Assembly: GCF_016213215.1 (NCBI RefSeq)
Contig: NZ_JACRAW010000126.1
Coordinates: forward strand, 1 to 37,988
Direction: 5' to 3'
Source: Bradyrhizobium sp.
Lineage (GTDB): Bacteria; Pseudomonadota; Alphaproteobacteria; Rhizobiales; Xanthobacteraceae
Length of the DNA: 37,988 nt
In this document: one piece after another, positions 21,513 through 30,258 of the stretch
Layout: every line of letters begins with the position of its first letter
How positions within the stretch are numbered: position 1 is the first letter of the stretch
Made by a program: the position numbers and the translations under genes
Notes under the pieces: generated by a model
Database searches by the model: none
Seen by the model: only the letters and a program-made list of their open reading frames with translations
Told to the model about the DNA's origin: nothing

Positions 21513-24188
21513 ATGAGCGGCGTCAACGAGATCAGGTCGACCTTCTTGAACTTCTTTGCTGAGAACGGCCACGAGATCGTGCCGTCCTCGCCGCTCGTGC
21601 CGCGCAACGATCCGACCCTGATGTTCACCAATGCCGGCATGGTGCAGTTCAAGAACGTCTTCACCGGCGTCGAGAAGCGCCCCTATGTGCGCGCCACCAC
21701 CTCGCAGAAATGCGTGCGTGCCGGCGGCAAGCACAACGACCTCGACAATGTCGGCTACACCGCGCGGCATCACACCTTCTTCGAGATGCTCGGCAACTTC
21801 TCCTTCGGCGACTACTTCAAGGAGCGCGCGATCGAGCTCGCCTGGAAGCTCGTCACCAAGGAGTTCGGCCTGCCGAAGGACAAGCTGTGGGCGACCGTCT
21901 ATATCGACGACGACGAGGCGCACGGGCTGTGGAAGAAAATCTCGGGCCTGCCCGACTCGCGCATCATCCGCATCGCCGGCTCCGACAATTTCTGGCAGAT
22001 GGGCGACACCGGGCCCTGCGGGCCGTGCTCGGAAATCTTCTATGATCACGGCGACAAGATCTGGGGTGGGCCGCCCGGCTCGCCGGAGGCTGACGGCGAC
22101 CGCTATGTCGAGATCTGGAATCTCGTGTTCATGCAGTTCGAGCAGCTCGAAGGCGGGGCGCGCAATCCGCTGCCCAAGCCCTCGATCGACACCGGCGCGG
22201 GGCTTGAGCGCGTCGCGGCCGTGCTGCAGGGCAAGCACGACAATTACGACATCGATCTCTTCGTCGCGCTGATCCGCGCCATTGCCGATCTTACCAACGC
22301 CGATCCGCAGGGGCCGAACAAGGCTTCGCTGCGCGTGATCGCCGACCACTTGCGCGCTTCATCGTTCCTCATCGCCGACGGCGTTCTGCCCTCGAACGAA
22401 GGTCGCGGCTACGTGCTGCGCCGGATCATGCGCCGCGCCATGCGCCACGCGCAGCTCCTCGGCGCCCGCGACCCGTTGATGCACCGCCTGGTCTGGGCAC
22501 TGGTGCGCGAGATGGGGCAGGCCTATCCGGAACTCGTGCGTGCCGAGAACCTGATCAAGGAAACGCTGCGGCTGGAAGAAACCCGCTTCCGCAAGACCTT
22601 GGAGCGCGGTCTTGCCATTCTCGATGAGAAGTCGGTCGGCTTGAAGCAGGGCGACATGTTCGACGGCGACGTCGCCTTCACGCTCTACGACACCTACGGT
22701 TTCCCGCTGGATTTGACGCAGGACGCCCTGAAATCGCGCGGCATCAGCGTTGACCAGGCCTCGTTCACGGATGCCATGAACCGGCAGCGCGAGAAGGCGC
22801 GCGCGGCCTGGGCGGGCTCGGGAGAGGCTGCGACCGAAAGCGTCTGGTTCCCGCTGCGCGAAAAGCTAGGGGCGACCGAGTTTCTCGGCTACGAGACCGA
22901 GACGGCAGAAGGCGCGGTTACCGCGATCGTCAAGGACGGCGCGGAAGCGGACAGCCTCAAAGCCGGTGAGACCGGCGCGATCGTGCTCAACCAGACCCCG
23001 TTCTACGGCGAGTCGGGCGGCCAGGTCGGCGACATCGGCATCATGAGCGGTGACGGCGTCAAGTTCCGCGTGACCGATACGCAGAAGAAGGCCGGCGATC
23101 TGTTCGTGCATCTCGGCACCGTGGAACAGGGCACCCTGAAGGTGGGCGCCGCGCTACAGCTCGATGTGGACCACACCCGGCGCGGCGCGATCCGGCGCAA
23201 TCACTCGGCGACCCATCTCCTGCACGAGGCGCTGCGGCAGGTGCTCGGCGACCATATCGCCCAGCGCGGCTCGCTGGTCGCTCCCGACCGGCTGCGCTTC
23301 GACTTCGCCCATCCCAAGCCCATCACGGCGGAAGAGCTGGCGCGCGTCGAGGACATCGCCAACGAGGTGGTGGTGGAGAACGAAGAGGTCACGACCCGCC
23401 TGATGGCGCTGGACGAGGCCCGCGAGGCCGGTGCCCGCGCCCTGTTCGGCGAGAAGTACGGCGATGAAGTGCGCGTGGTGTCGATGGGCAAGACCGCCCG
23501 CGACCATGGCCAGAACGCGTTCGGCTGGTCGGTCGAGCTGTGTGGCGGCACCCATGTCCGCCGAACCGGCGACATCGGCCTGATCTCGGTGACCGGCGAA
23601 AGCGCGGTATCCTCCGGCGTCCGCCGCATCGAGGCGCTGACCGGGCAACTCGCGCGCAAGCACGCCAACGACGCGATCGCGCTCGCCAAGACCGCGGCGG
23701 CGGAATTGCGGACGTCCATCGACGACATGCCGGCCCGCATTGCCGCGCTTATGGAAGAGCGCAAGCGGCTCGAGCGCGACCTGTCGGATGCGCGCAAGAA
23801 GCTGGCGATGGGCGGAGGCGCGGCGGCCGGCGACGGCCCCGCCGCCGGAATCCGCGAGGTCGGCAACGTCAAGCTGATGGCGCGCGCGGTGGAGGGCATC
23901 GAGATGAAGGATCTCAAGAGTCTGGCCGACGACGGCAAGAAGCAGCTTGGCTCCGGCGTGGTCGCCATCGTCGGCCTCACCGAGGACGGCAAGGCCGGAG
24001 TCGTGGTCGGCGTCACGCCCGATCTGACGTCGCGCTATAACGCGGTCGACCTCGTTCGGGTGGCCTCGGTCGCGCTCGGCGGCAAGGGTGGAGGCGGCCG
24101 GCCCGACATGGCGCAGGCCGGCGGTCCTGACGGTGCCAAGGCTGACGCGGCGCTGTCGGCGATCGAAAAAGCCATGTCAGGCGCGTAA
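21513..24188 (+). CDS. alaS: Alanyl-tRNA synthetase
   Basis: An 891-residue class II synthetase. The N-terminal catalytic part has NEIRSTFLNFF, PSSPLVPRNDPTLMFTNAGMV and ARHHTFFEMLGNFSFGDYFK (motif 2 region). The editing domain has NHSATHLLHEAL and CGGTHVRRTGD with the zinc-binding His/Cys residues, and the C-terminal DHH-linked domain has GGGRPDMAQAGGPD. It charges tRNA-Ala and hydrolyses Ser/Gly mischarged tRNA. The ORF is open far upstream, but family starts align with MSGVNEIRS at 21513 (ATG 21507 is a near alternative). The channel gene starts 1-4 nt after its stop. Confidence 0.96.
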   Translation: MSGVNEIRSTFLNFFAENGHEIVPSSPLVPRNDPTLMFTNAGMVQFKNVFTGVEKRPYVRATTSQKCVRAGGKHNDLDNVGYTARHHTFFEMLGNFSFGDYFKERAIELAWKLVTKEFGLPKDKLWATVYIDDDEAHGLWKKISGLPDSRIIRIAGSDNFWQMGDTGPCGPCSEIFYDHGDKIWGGPPGSPEADGDRYVEIWNLVFMQFEQLEGGARNPLPKPSIDTGAGLERVAAVLQGKHDNYDIDLFVALIRAIADLTNADPQGPNKASLRVIADHLRASSFLIADGVLPSNEGRGYVLRRIMRRAMRHAQLLGARDPLMHRLVWALVREMGQAYPELVRAENLIKETLRLEETRFRKTLERGLAILDEKSVGLKQGDMFDGDVAFTLYDTYGFPLDLTQDALKSRGISVDQASFTDAMNRQREKARAAWAGSGEAATESVWFPLREKLGATEFLGYETETAEGAVTAIVKDGAEADSLKAGETGAIVLNQTPFYGESGGQVGDIGIMSGDGVKFRVTDTQKKAGDLFVHLGTVEQGTLKVGAALQLDVDHTRRGAIRRNHSATHLLHEALRQVLGDHIAQRGSLVAPDRLRFDFAHPKPITAEELARVEDIANEVVVENEEVTTRLMALDEAREAGARALFGEKYGDEVRVVSMGKTARDHGQNAFGWSVELCGGTHVRRTGDIGLISVTGESAVSSGVRRIEALTGQLARKHANDAIALAKTAAAELRTSIDDMPARIAALMEERKRLERDLSDARKKLAMGGGAAAGDGPAAGIREVGNVKLMARAVEGIEMKDLKSLADDGKKQLGSGVVAIVGLTEDGKAGVVVGVTPDLTSRYNAVDLVRVASVALGGKGGGGRPDMAQAGGPDGAKADAALSAIEKAMSGA

Positions 24189-24189
24189 G

Positions 24190-25425
24190 GTGGTGCGGGT
24201 CGTTCCGCACAGGCGTAAGGCCGGCGATCCCGCCTTGCGGGACCGTCTCTTCGAGCTGCTGGAACACGATCATCTGCCACATACCTTGGGCTCGCGCGTC
24301 GTCCGGCTGATCGCGGTCGTGGTCATCCTGGACGTCGTGGCCATGGCGCTGGCCTCCGTGCCGGAGCTGGATGCGCGCTTCGGCACCGTTTTCACCGGGA
24401 TTGCGATCGGGGCGGCGGCCATTTTCGCGCTGGAATATGCCGCGCGGCTTTGGACGGTTGCAGGTCATACGCCGCGCAAAAGCTCTCCGCTGCGCGACAG
24501 GATCGAATATGTCTTCTCGAGCTTCGGCATTATTGATCTGATGGCGTTCCTGCCGGCCGCGGTCGTGCTGGTCGCGGGCAGGCGCTCGACGCTCTTTGTG
24601 CTGGGCGTGTTGCCGTTCTTCAAGCTGGTCCGCTATTCGCCGCCCATGCGTTCGCTGTTTGCGGCGGTCTATGCCGAGCGGCGAACGCTGGTCGGGTGCC
24701 TGGCGATCCTGGCCAGCGCGGTGCTGGTTTTTGCTTCGCTGCTCTATGCGATCGAACGCGACGTTCAGCCCGAGAAGTTCGGCAATATCCCGGAGGCGAT
24801 GTGGTGGGCGATCGTCACCCTCGGCACGGTCGGTTACGGCGACGTGGTGCCGGTGACGCCGCTCGGCAAGATCGTGACGGTTGTTGCCATCATCTGCGGC
24901 TTCGCCATGATCGCGCTGCCGGTCGCGATCATTTCCTCGGCGTTTGCCGACGAGGTGCGACGACGCGACTTCGTCGTGACCTGGGGCATGCTCGCCCGCG
25001 TGCCGCTGTTCGCGAACCTTTCGGCGGTCGAGATCGCCGACATCATGCGCCTGTTGCGCGCGCGCACGATCGAGCAGGATGAAGTTCTGGTGCGACGGGG
25101 CGAACCCGCCACATCGATGTATTTCATCGCCGCGGGCGAGGTCGAAATCGAGCTGCCGAACCAGCACGTGCGGCTTTCCGACGGCACTTTCTTCGGCGAG
25201 ATCGCGCTGCTGCACCGAACCAAACGCAGCGGCACGGTGACGGCAACGCGCAAGACCAGGCTTCTGCTGCTGGACGCCCAGGATTTTCATGCGCTGATCG
25301 AGCGGATGCCTGCCCTGGCCGCGCACGTGCGCAAGACCGCCAAGGCGCGGCTTGCCGAATCCGGCGATCTCGCGACCGCGGAACTGGCGCAAGGTGAGAA
25401 AGAGGGCGAGCCCCGGGACGAATAA
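24190..25425 (+). CDS. Cyclic-nucleotide-gated potassium channel, MlotiK1-like
   Basis: About 411 residues with six membrane segments (about 37-56, 66-86, 106-130, a weakly charged S4 near 140-165, S5 168-188, S6 225-252), the K+ selectivity filter TVGYGD (213-218) and a C-terminal cyclic-nucleotide-binding domain (about 265-390) with the phosphate-binding cassette FFGEIALLHRTKRSGTV, including Arg347. The stretch ERDVQPEKFGNIPEAMWWA is very close to what I remember of MlotiK1 from Mesorhizobium. It would conduct K+ on cAMP binding. The start is uncertain: GTG at 24190 or 24193, right after the alaS stop, or a longer frame from 24088 inside alaS. It is probably co-transcribed with alaS. Confidence 0.88.
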   Translation: MVRVVPHRRKAGDPALRDRLFELLEHDHLPHTLGSRVVRLIAVVVILDVVAMALASVPELDARFGTVFTGIAIGAAAIFALEYAARLWTVAGHTPRKSSPLRDRIEYVFSSFGIIDLMAFLPAAVVLVAGRRSTLFVLGVLPFFKLVRYSPPMRSLFAAVYAERRTLVGCLAILASAVLVFASLLYAIERDVQPEKFGNIPEAMWWAIVTLGTVGYGDVVPVTPLGKIVTVVAIICGFAMIALPVAIISSAFADEVRRRDFVVTWGMLARVPLFANLSAVEIADIMRLLRARTIEQDEVLVRRGEPATSMYFIAAGEVEIELPNQHVRLSDGTFFGEIALLHRTKRSGTVTATRKTRLLLLDAQDFHALIERMPALAAHVRKTAKARLAESGDLATAELAQGEKEGEPRDE

Positions 25426-25434
25426 GCGGGCCGA

Positions 25435-25722
25435 CTACTCCTGATCGAGAAAAGGCGCGACGACTTCGCGGGTTTCCGTGCTCGGTACGACCGGAACGAT
25501 CTCGAACGTCATACCCAGATCCCGATTGTTCAGGAGCACCCACTCCTGAAGCAATCGCAGATCGTCGCATTCCATCAGCTGAAAACAGCGATCGAAATTC
25601 GGCTCGATCCAGCTCCCGACGTATTTCAGCCCGTCGGGAAACTTGATGCCGGGGTCACGAACACGTCGGTAGACCGGGATCGGGTCCCGGTCCTTGAAGC
25701 GTTCGATCACCATGAAGAGCAT
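25435..25722 (-). CDS. DUF3303 family protein
   Basis: A 95-residue soluble protein: MLFMVIERFKDRDPIPVYRR, then GLKYVGSWIEPNFDRCFQLMECDDLRLLQEW and a C-terminal strand (FEIVPVVPSTETREVVAPF). This ferredoxin-like layout matches DUF3303, a family of unknown function related to dimeric alpha-beta barrels. AAGGTG lies 4 nt before the start. It lies downstream of icd, separated by a hairpin. Confidence 0.82.
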   Translation of the reverse strand: MLFMVIERFKDRDPIPVYRRVRDPGIKFPDGLKYVGSWIEPNFDRCFQLMECDDLRLLQEWVLLNNRDLGMTFEIVPVVPSTETREVVAPFLDQE

Positions 25723-25737
25723 GCGTCACCTTTATGC

Positions 25738-25765
25738 GAACGGCCGCGTGCCCTCGCGGCCGTTC
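25738..25765 (-). terminator. Hairpin at the icd stop
   Basis: An 11-bp perfect GC-rich stem (25738-25748 with 25755-25765) and a 6-nt loop overlaps the icd stop codon. No T-tract follows on the minus strand, so it may protect the icd mRNA end or only partly terminate before the DUF3303 gene. Confidence 0.55.
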
Positions 25766-26978
25766 AGCGCGCCAGCGCCTTGTTGAGGTTCTCGGCGACC
25801 TTGTCGAGGAAGCCGGTCGTGGAAAGCCAGCGCTGGTCGGCGCCGACCAGGAGCGCGAGATCCTTGGTCATGTAGCCGGACTCGACCGTTTCCACGCAGA
25901 CCCGCTCCAGCGTGTCGGCGAAATTGGCCAGTTCCACGTTGTTGTCGAGCTTGGCGCGGTGGGCGAGGCCACGCGTCCAGGCAAAGATCGACGCGATCGA
26001 GTTGGTCGAGGTCTCCTTGCCCTTCTGGTGCTCGCGATAGTGCCGGGTCACCGTGCCGTGGGCGGCTTCGGCCTCCACCGTCTTGCCGTCGGGGGTGAGC
26101 AGCACCGAGGTCATCAGGCCGAGCGAGCCGTAGCCCTGGGCCACGGTGTCGGACTGCACGTCGCCGTCGTAGTTCTTGCAGGCCCAGACATAGCCGCCTG
26201 ACCATTTCAGCGCCGAGGCCACCATGTCGTCGATCAGGCGGTGCTCGTAGGTCAGCCCCTTGGCCTCGAACTCCTTCTTGAATTCGTGATCGTAGATCTG
26301 CTGGAAGATGTCCTTGAAGCGGCCGTCATACACTTTCAGGATCGTGTTCTTGGTCGACAGATAGACCGGATAGCCGCGCAGCAGGCCGTAATTGAGCGAG
26401 GCGCGCGCGAAGTCGATGATGGAGTCGTCGAGGTTGTACATTCCCATCGCTACCCCGGGCCCGGGCGCCTTGAACACTTCCCTCTCGATCACCGTGCCGT
26501 CCTCGCCGACGAATTTCAGCGAAAGCGTGCCCTTGCCCGCGAATTTAAAGTCGGTGGCACGGTACTGGTCGCCGTAGGCGTGGCGGCCGATGATGATCGG
26601 CTTGGTCCAGCCCGGCACAAGCCGCGGCACGTTCTTGCAGATGATCGGCTCGCGGAAAATGACGCCGCCGAGGATGTTGCGGATGGTGCCGTTGGGCGAC
26701 TTCCACATCTCCTTGAGACCAAACTCCTTCACCCGCGCCTCGTCGGGGGTGATGGTGGCGCATTTGACGCCCACGCCGACCTTCTTGATCGCCTCGGCGG
26801 AATCAATCGTGACCTGGTCGTTGGTCTTGTCGCGGTTCTCCATCCCGAGGTCGAAATACATCAACTGAATATCCAGGAATGGGGTGATCAGCTTGTCCTT
26901 GATGTACTGCCAGATGATCCGGGTCATCTCGTCGCCATCGAGCTCGACGACGGGGTTGGTCACCTTGATTTTTGCCAT
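25764..26978 (-). CDS. icd: NADP-dependent isocitrate dehydrogenase
   Basis: A 404-residue enzyme of the dimeric, eukaryote-like NADP-IDH group typical of rhizobia. Visible motifs are the N-terminal NPVVELDGDEMTRIIW, the substrate loop NGTIRNILGG, NYDGDVQSDTVAQGYGSLGL for metal and isocitrate binding, and AHGTVTRHYREHQKG for NADP. It oxidatively decarboxylates isocitrate to 2-oxoglutarate in the TCA cycle, making NADPH. The length is normal. It appears to be a single gene with its promoter in the 26979-27308 gap. Confidence 0.96.
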   Translation of the reverse strand: MAKIKVTNPVVELDGDEMTRIIWQYIKDKLITPFLDIQLMYFDLGMENRDKTNDQVTIDSAEAIKKVGVGVKCATITPDEARVKEFGLKEMWKSPNGTIRNILGGVIFREPIICKNVPRLVPGWTKPIIIGRHAYGDQYRATDFKFAGKGTLSLKFVGEDGTVIEREVFKAPGPGVAMGMYNLDDSIIDFARASLNYGLLRGYPVYLSTKNTILKVYDGRFKDIFQQIYDHEFKKEFEAKGLTYEHRLIDDMVASALKWSGGYVWACKNYDGDVQSDTVAQGYGSLGLMTSVLLTPDGKTVEAEAAHGTVTRHYREHQKGKETSTNSIASIFAWTRGLAHRAKLDNNVELANFADTLERVCVETVESGYMTKDLALLVGADQRWLSTTGFLDKVAENLNKALAR

Positions 26979-27308
26979 GATTGGGGAAGCCTCTCGGGAA
27001 CAGCGCGTTAGGTGGGTTGGCTGGAAATATCCGCCTCATAGCACCCGGAAACGGCGGGCGGAAGCTGGGGCATCATGCACTTTCAGCTCATTCTTCCTCG
27101 AAAGTTGCGAGCCGAGCGTGGTCCTGGTGACCTGGCGGCCGGGGCGAGGCCGTTCAAGTTTTGCCGGAGATGCAAAACCTGATTCTAACCCCATTATTTC
27201 GCTTGAGAAATTCTCGTCAGGCAGGCAATCGAAGCGGCGCCGGCCTGCGGGCGGCTTGAACAGCCTGCCAGCCCAGCACGTTGAGATTTAACCAGGAAGC
27301 CAATCGGG
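26979..27308. other. Divergent icd / trmJ intergenic region
   Basis: These 330 bp hold no gene I can support. A 7-bp perfect inverted repeat, GTTTTGC-N7-GCAAAAC, lies at 27158-27178 and could be an operator. The trmJ ribosome site (AGGAAG) is at the right end. Confidence 0.45.
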
Positions 27309-28505
27309 ATGTCCGGCACTGACAGGACCAAGACGGGGTTTGATGCCGAAGGCCCGGTGATCATCCTGGTCGAGCCCCAGCTCGGCGAGAATATCGGCAT
27401 GACGGCGCGCGCGATGGGCAATTTCGCGCTTAGCCGGCTGCGGCTTGTCAATCCGCGGGACGGCTGGCCGAACGTGAGCGCCCAGCGCGCCGCGGCCGGC
27501 GCCGACCACATTCTGGAGCGCGTCGAGCTGTTCGACACGGTCGAGCAGGCGGTTGCCGACCTCGACCTGCTGTTTGCCTCGACCGCCCGGGCCCATGACC
27601 AGGCCAAGCCGGTGGTCGGGCCGGAAACGGCCGCCGGCGAGATCGCCGGCCACATCGCGGGCGGCGGCAAGGCTGGCATTCTGTTCGGCCGGGAGCGCTC
27701 GGGCCTGACCAACGAGGAGGTCGCGCTCGCGAACCGAACCATCACCTTTCCGGTCAACCCGGGGTTCGCGTCTCTCAATCTCGCGCAGGCGGTGCTCCTG
27801 TTGGGCTATGAATGGTTCAAGCACGCGAGCGGCGGTGCGCTGCCCTTCGATATGCCTCAGCGCTCCGAGCGCGCCTCGCAGCACCAGATCCAAGCTTTCT
27901 TCGAGAACCTGGTGCGGGAGCTCGACCGCGTGGAGTTCCTTCGCCCGGCGGAGAAGCGCGAAACCATGCTGGTCAATTTGCGCAATATCTTTACCCGTAT
28001 GGATCCGACCAAGCAGGACATGCACACCCTGCACGGGGTGATCATGGCGATCGCGGAAGGGCGGAAAGGCCCCGCCAAGGGCGGGGTGCTCGACGGCGAG
28101 CAGGCGACGCGGCTGCGTGCGCTGCTCGCAGAGCACGGGCGGGGCTTGCCTCCGTCCGAGGGCGGCTCGGTGCGCGGGATCGCGCGGCTGCTTCGGCGCA
28201 ATCCGACCGATGCCGAGCGATTGCTGTGGCAGGCCCTGACGCGTGACCGCCGCTTTGCGGGACAATTCAGGCGCCAGACCCCGGTCGGCCGGCAAATACC
28301 GGACTTCGTTTCGTTTCCGCACCGGCTCGTCATTGAACTGGTCCAGCCGGAGGAGGATGAGGCTGTGGTTGCCGATCGAGCGAACCGACGGACATGGCTG
28401 GAGAGCCGGAATTATCGGGTGATCGAGATCAGGGCTACGGGTGTCGAGCGCGATTTGGAGGCGGAGCTGGCGCGGCTGGCGGCAATGGTCTCGCAGGAGA
28501 CGTAG
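27309..28505 (+). CDS. trmJ: TrmJ-type SpoU rRNA/tRNA methyltransferase fused to a DUF559 domain
   Basis: A 398-residue fusion. Residues 14-255 are a SpoU (SPOUT, trefoil-knot) methyltransferase with LVEPQLGENIGMTARAMGNF, the motif ILFGRERSGLTNEE and NPGFASLNLAQAV, as in TrmJ, which 2'-O-methylates tRNA position 32. Residues 290-393 match DUF559 (RLLRRNPTDAERLLWQAL, GQFRRQTPVGRQIPDFV, RLVIEL, then RRTWLESRNYRVIEI), a PD-(D/E)XK/Vsr-like fold. The usual DGxxH after the ELD strand is replaced by VQPEED (345-350), so nuclease activity is doubtful. A plain TrmJ is about 240-280 residues. Gene symbol by motif similarity; the exact RNA target is inferred. Confidence 0.85.
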   Translation: MSGTDRTKTGFDAEGPVIILVEPQLGENIGMTARAMGNFALSRLRLVNPRDGWPNVSAQRAAAGADHILERVELFDTVEQAVADLDLLFASTARAHDQAKPVVGPETAAGEIAGHIAGGGKAGILFGRERSGLTNEEVALANRTITFPVNPGFASLNLAQAVLLLGYEWFKHASGGALPFDMPQRSERASQHQIQAFFENLVRELDRVEFLRPAEKRETMLVNLRNIFTRMDPTKQDMHTLHGVIMAIAEGRKGPAKGGVLDGEQATRLRALLAEHGRGLPPSEGGSVRGIARLLRRNPTDAERLLWQALTRDRRFAGQFRRQTPVGRQIPDFVSFPHRLVIELVQPEEDEAVVADRANRRTWLESRNYRVIEIRATGVERDLEAELARLAAMVSQET

Positions 28506-28592
28506 CCCGCGCCCTGGCTCCTGCAACCATGGGCTGTGCAACGCCGCAGCCAGTTGCTATGATTATGCGCGTTGAAGTCGGCGGGGCAATTC

Positions 28593-29969
28593 ATGATCAA
28601 ACGTGCACGTCGTCCAATTCGGTGCGCGGCGAAGGTCGTGTTGACGTTGATCTGTCTTTTGTCCGCGGTGACCCCGATTGTCCGCGCAGAGATGCCGTTG
28701 GCGGCCAAGTGCAACCCGGTCGGAAATTTCAGTGTTGATGAACGGATCGCGGGCTGCACCGCCATCATTGAGGCGGGGTCGGCCGTGCAGCAAAGTGTGA
28801 TCGTGGCGCACTTCCGCCGCGCAAGCTATTACTGGCAAAAAGGTGAGGTCGACCTCGCGATCGCGGACTACGACCAGCTGATCGAGCACGATCCTAACAA
28901 TGTGGCTGCCCGTATTGGCCGAGCCGCCGCGCATGTAGCCAAGCGCGAAAGCGATGCTGCGCTTTTCGACTACAGCAAGGTCGTCGAGATCGATCCCAAG
29001 AATGTCCACGCCTATTTGGGGCGGGCCCAAATATACCATACCAAAGGAGACATTGACCGCGCCATCGTCGAATACGGTCAGGCGCTTCTGATCCACCCGG
29101 ACAACGTCGCAGCCCACGTCGGTCGTGGCCTCGCCTACTTTGCCAAAGACGAGCCGGAGCGCGCCATGGCCGACTGCAAGCGGGCTATCGAGATCAGTCC
29201 AGAAAATGGGGCTGGACATTACTGCCGGGGCCAGATTTCCCTTGCCAGGGGCAACAGTGAGCTTGCGTTGGCCGATTTCGATCGAGTCATCCGGTTCAAT
29301 CCAAAAAACACATTTGGCTACAGCTCCCGCGCCTACGCGCAATATCAGTTGGACGAGTTCGATCGTGCCATCGCGGACTACGATGAGGCGATCCGGCTCA
29401 ACCCCAAGGACAAGAACGCGCTTGTCGGCCGCTCCGCTGCGTACAAGGCCAAAGGGGACTTTGAGCATGCGATTGCGGATTGCGATCGGCTCCTGCAACT
29501 CGATCCCAACGATGCCCATGCCTATTTTGTTCGTGCCATGGTCCATTGGCACGGCGGTTCACTTTCACAATCTTTGGCCGATTTCGATAAGGCAGGACGG
29601 CTCAATCCTCAGAGCGCCTATGTGGCCTTGTGGCGCGAAATTGCTGCAAGGCGCAGTGACCAGCCGAGCCGGTTAGCAGAGGCTGCAACGCATCTCGACA
29701 TGATGAAGTGGCCTGCGCCGATCATTAACCTCTTTCTTGGCGTGCTGACGCCGGAGCAGATGCTCAGCGCCGCCTACGATTCCGATGCAAGAAAAAGGAA
29801 AGCCCAGGTCTGCGAGGCGAATTTCTATAACGCTGAGTTTGCCTTGCAGCGCGGCTCCAAGGAAGACGCGCGGCGGTCGCTTGAGCTGGCTGCGGCAGAT
29901 TGTCCGAAGACCTTTGTCGAAGGCCGAGCGGCCACCCTCGAACTGAAGGCCCTGAGCGCGAATCCCTGA
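28593..29969 (+). CDS. Secreted TPR-repeat protein
   Basis: A 458-residue protein with an N-terminal signal (KVVLTLICLLSAVTPIVRA) and at least eight tetratricopeptide repeats, each of the kind GDIDRAIVEYGQALLIHPDN or FDRAIADYDEAIRLNPKD. After the repeats comes a Cys-containing C-terminal part (RKAQVCEANFYNAEF and AAADCPKTF). TPRs mediate protein binding; location is probably periplasmic. ATG 28593 has GGGG 7 nt upstream and is preferred over TTG 28572. It sits between trmJ and a degenerate trmJ fragment, so it may be a later insertion. Confidence 0.85.
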   Translation: MIKRARRPIRCAAKVVLTLICLLSAVTPIVRAEMPLAAKCNPVGNFSVDERIAGCTAIIEAGSAVQQSVIVAHFRRASYYWQKGEVDLAIADYDQLIEHDPNNVAARIGRAAAHVAKRESDAALFDYSKVVEIDPKNVHAYLGRAQIYHTKGDIDRAIVEYGQALLIHPDNVAAHVGRGLAYFAKDEPERAMADCKRAIEISPENGAGHYCRGQISLARGNSELALADFDRVIRFNPKNTFGYSSRAYAQYQLDEFDRAIADYDEAIRLNPKDKNALVGRSAAYKAKGDFEHAIADCDRLLQLDPNDAHAYFVRAMVHWHGGSLSQSLADFDKAGRLNPQSAYVALWREIAARRSDQPSRLAEAATHLDMMKWPAPIINLFLGVLTPEQMLSAAYDSDARKRKAQVCEANFYNAEFALQRGSKEDARRSLELAAADCPKTFVEGRAATLELKALSANP

Positions 29970-29975
29970 CAGTCC

Positions 29976-30008
29976 GTGGGATGGGCAAGGCGAAGGGTGC
30001 CCATCCAC
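29976..30008. repeat. REP-like palindromic element
   Basis: GTGGGATGGGCA and TGCCCATCCAC form an 11-bp stem with one bulged G and the loop AGGCGAAGGG. It resembles the GTAGGxTGGGCAAAGCGAAGCGTGCCCAC-type interspersed palindrome I remember as frequent between Bradyrhizobium genes. It lies 6 nt after the TPR stop and directly before the trmJ relic. Confidence 0.6.
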
Positions 30009-30125
30009 TGAGCTACGAATGGTTCAAGCGCCATCGGCGGGACGCTGCGCTTCGAGATGCCGGAGCGATCCGAACGCGGTGGAGTGATCAAATCACCCCG
30101 AAAGGCGCAAGGGCCCGGCCAAGGT
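30009..30125 (+). pseudogene. Degenerate trmJ fragment
   Basis: GAGCTACGAATGGTTCAAG and the following 60 nt align with the intact trmJ at 27803-27880. Read with one frame correction they give SYEWFK, then IGGTLRFEMPERSERGG, against GYEWFKHASGGALPFDMPQRSERAS in the intact gene. About 20 nt on, GTGATCA and a GGCGCAAGGGCCCGGCCAAGG stretch resemble the later trmJ segment near 28037-28085, suggesting an internal deletion of about 150 nt. There is no open frame. It is probably the remains of a duplicated or displaced trmJ end. Confidence 0.6.
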
Positions 30126-30258
30126 TCGCCCGGATCAACGGTCATGGTCACTCCTTGCGGTATATCAAGGCCGCTCCCTTGACGCGTATTCATAAGCCTT
30201 GTTGTGTCACACGGCGTTCGGCGAAGATCTCTTCGATCCTGGGGGTGATGCCCGCAAG

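Noticed and set aside
24013..25392. A 459-codon minus-strand frame across the channel gene
   Set aside because: Arg/His/Asp-rich text without motifs; the opposite strand has an intact selectivity filter and cyclic-nucleotide domain.
30003..30014. CCACTGAGCTAC, the reverse complement of a tRNA D-arm (GTAGCTCAGTGG)
   Set aside because: No acceptor stem, anticodon arm or T-arm around it on the minus strand. It is the junction of the REP-like hairpin and the trmJ relic.
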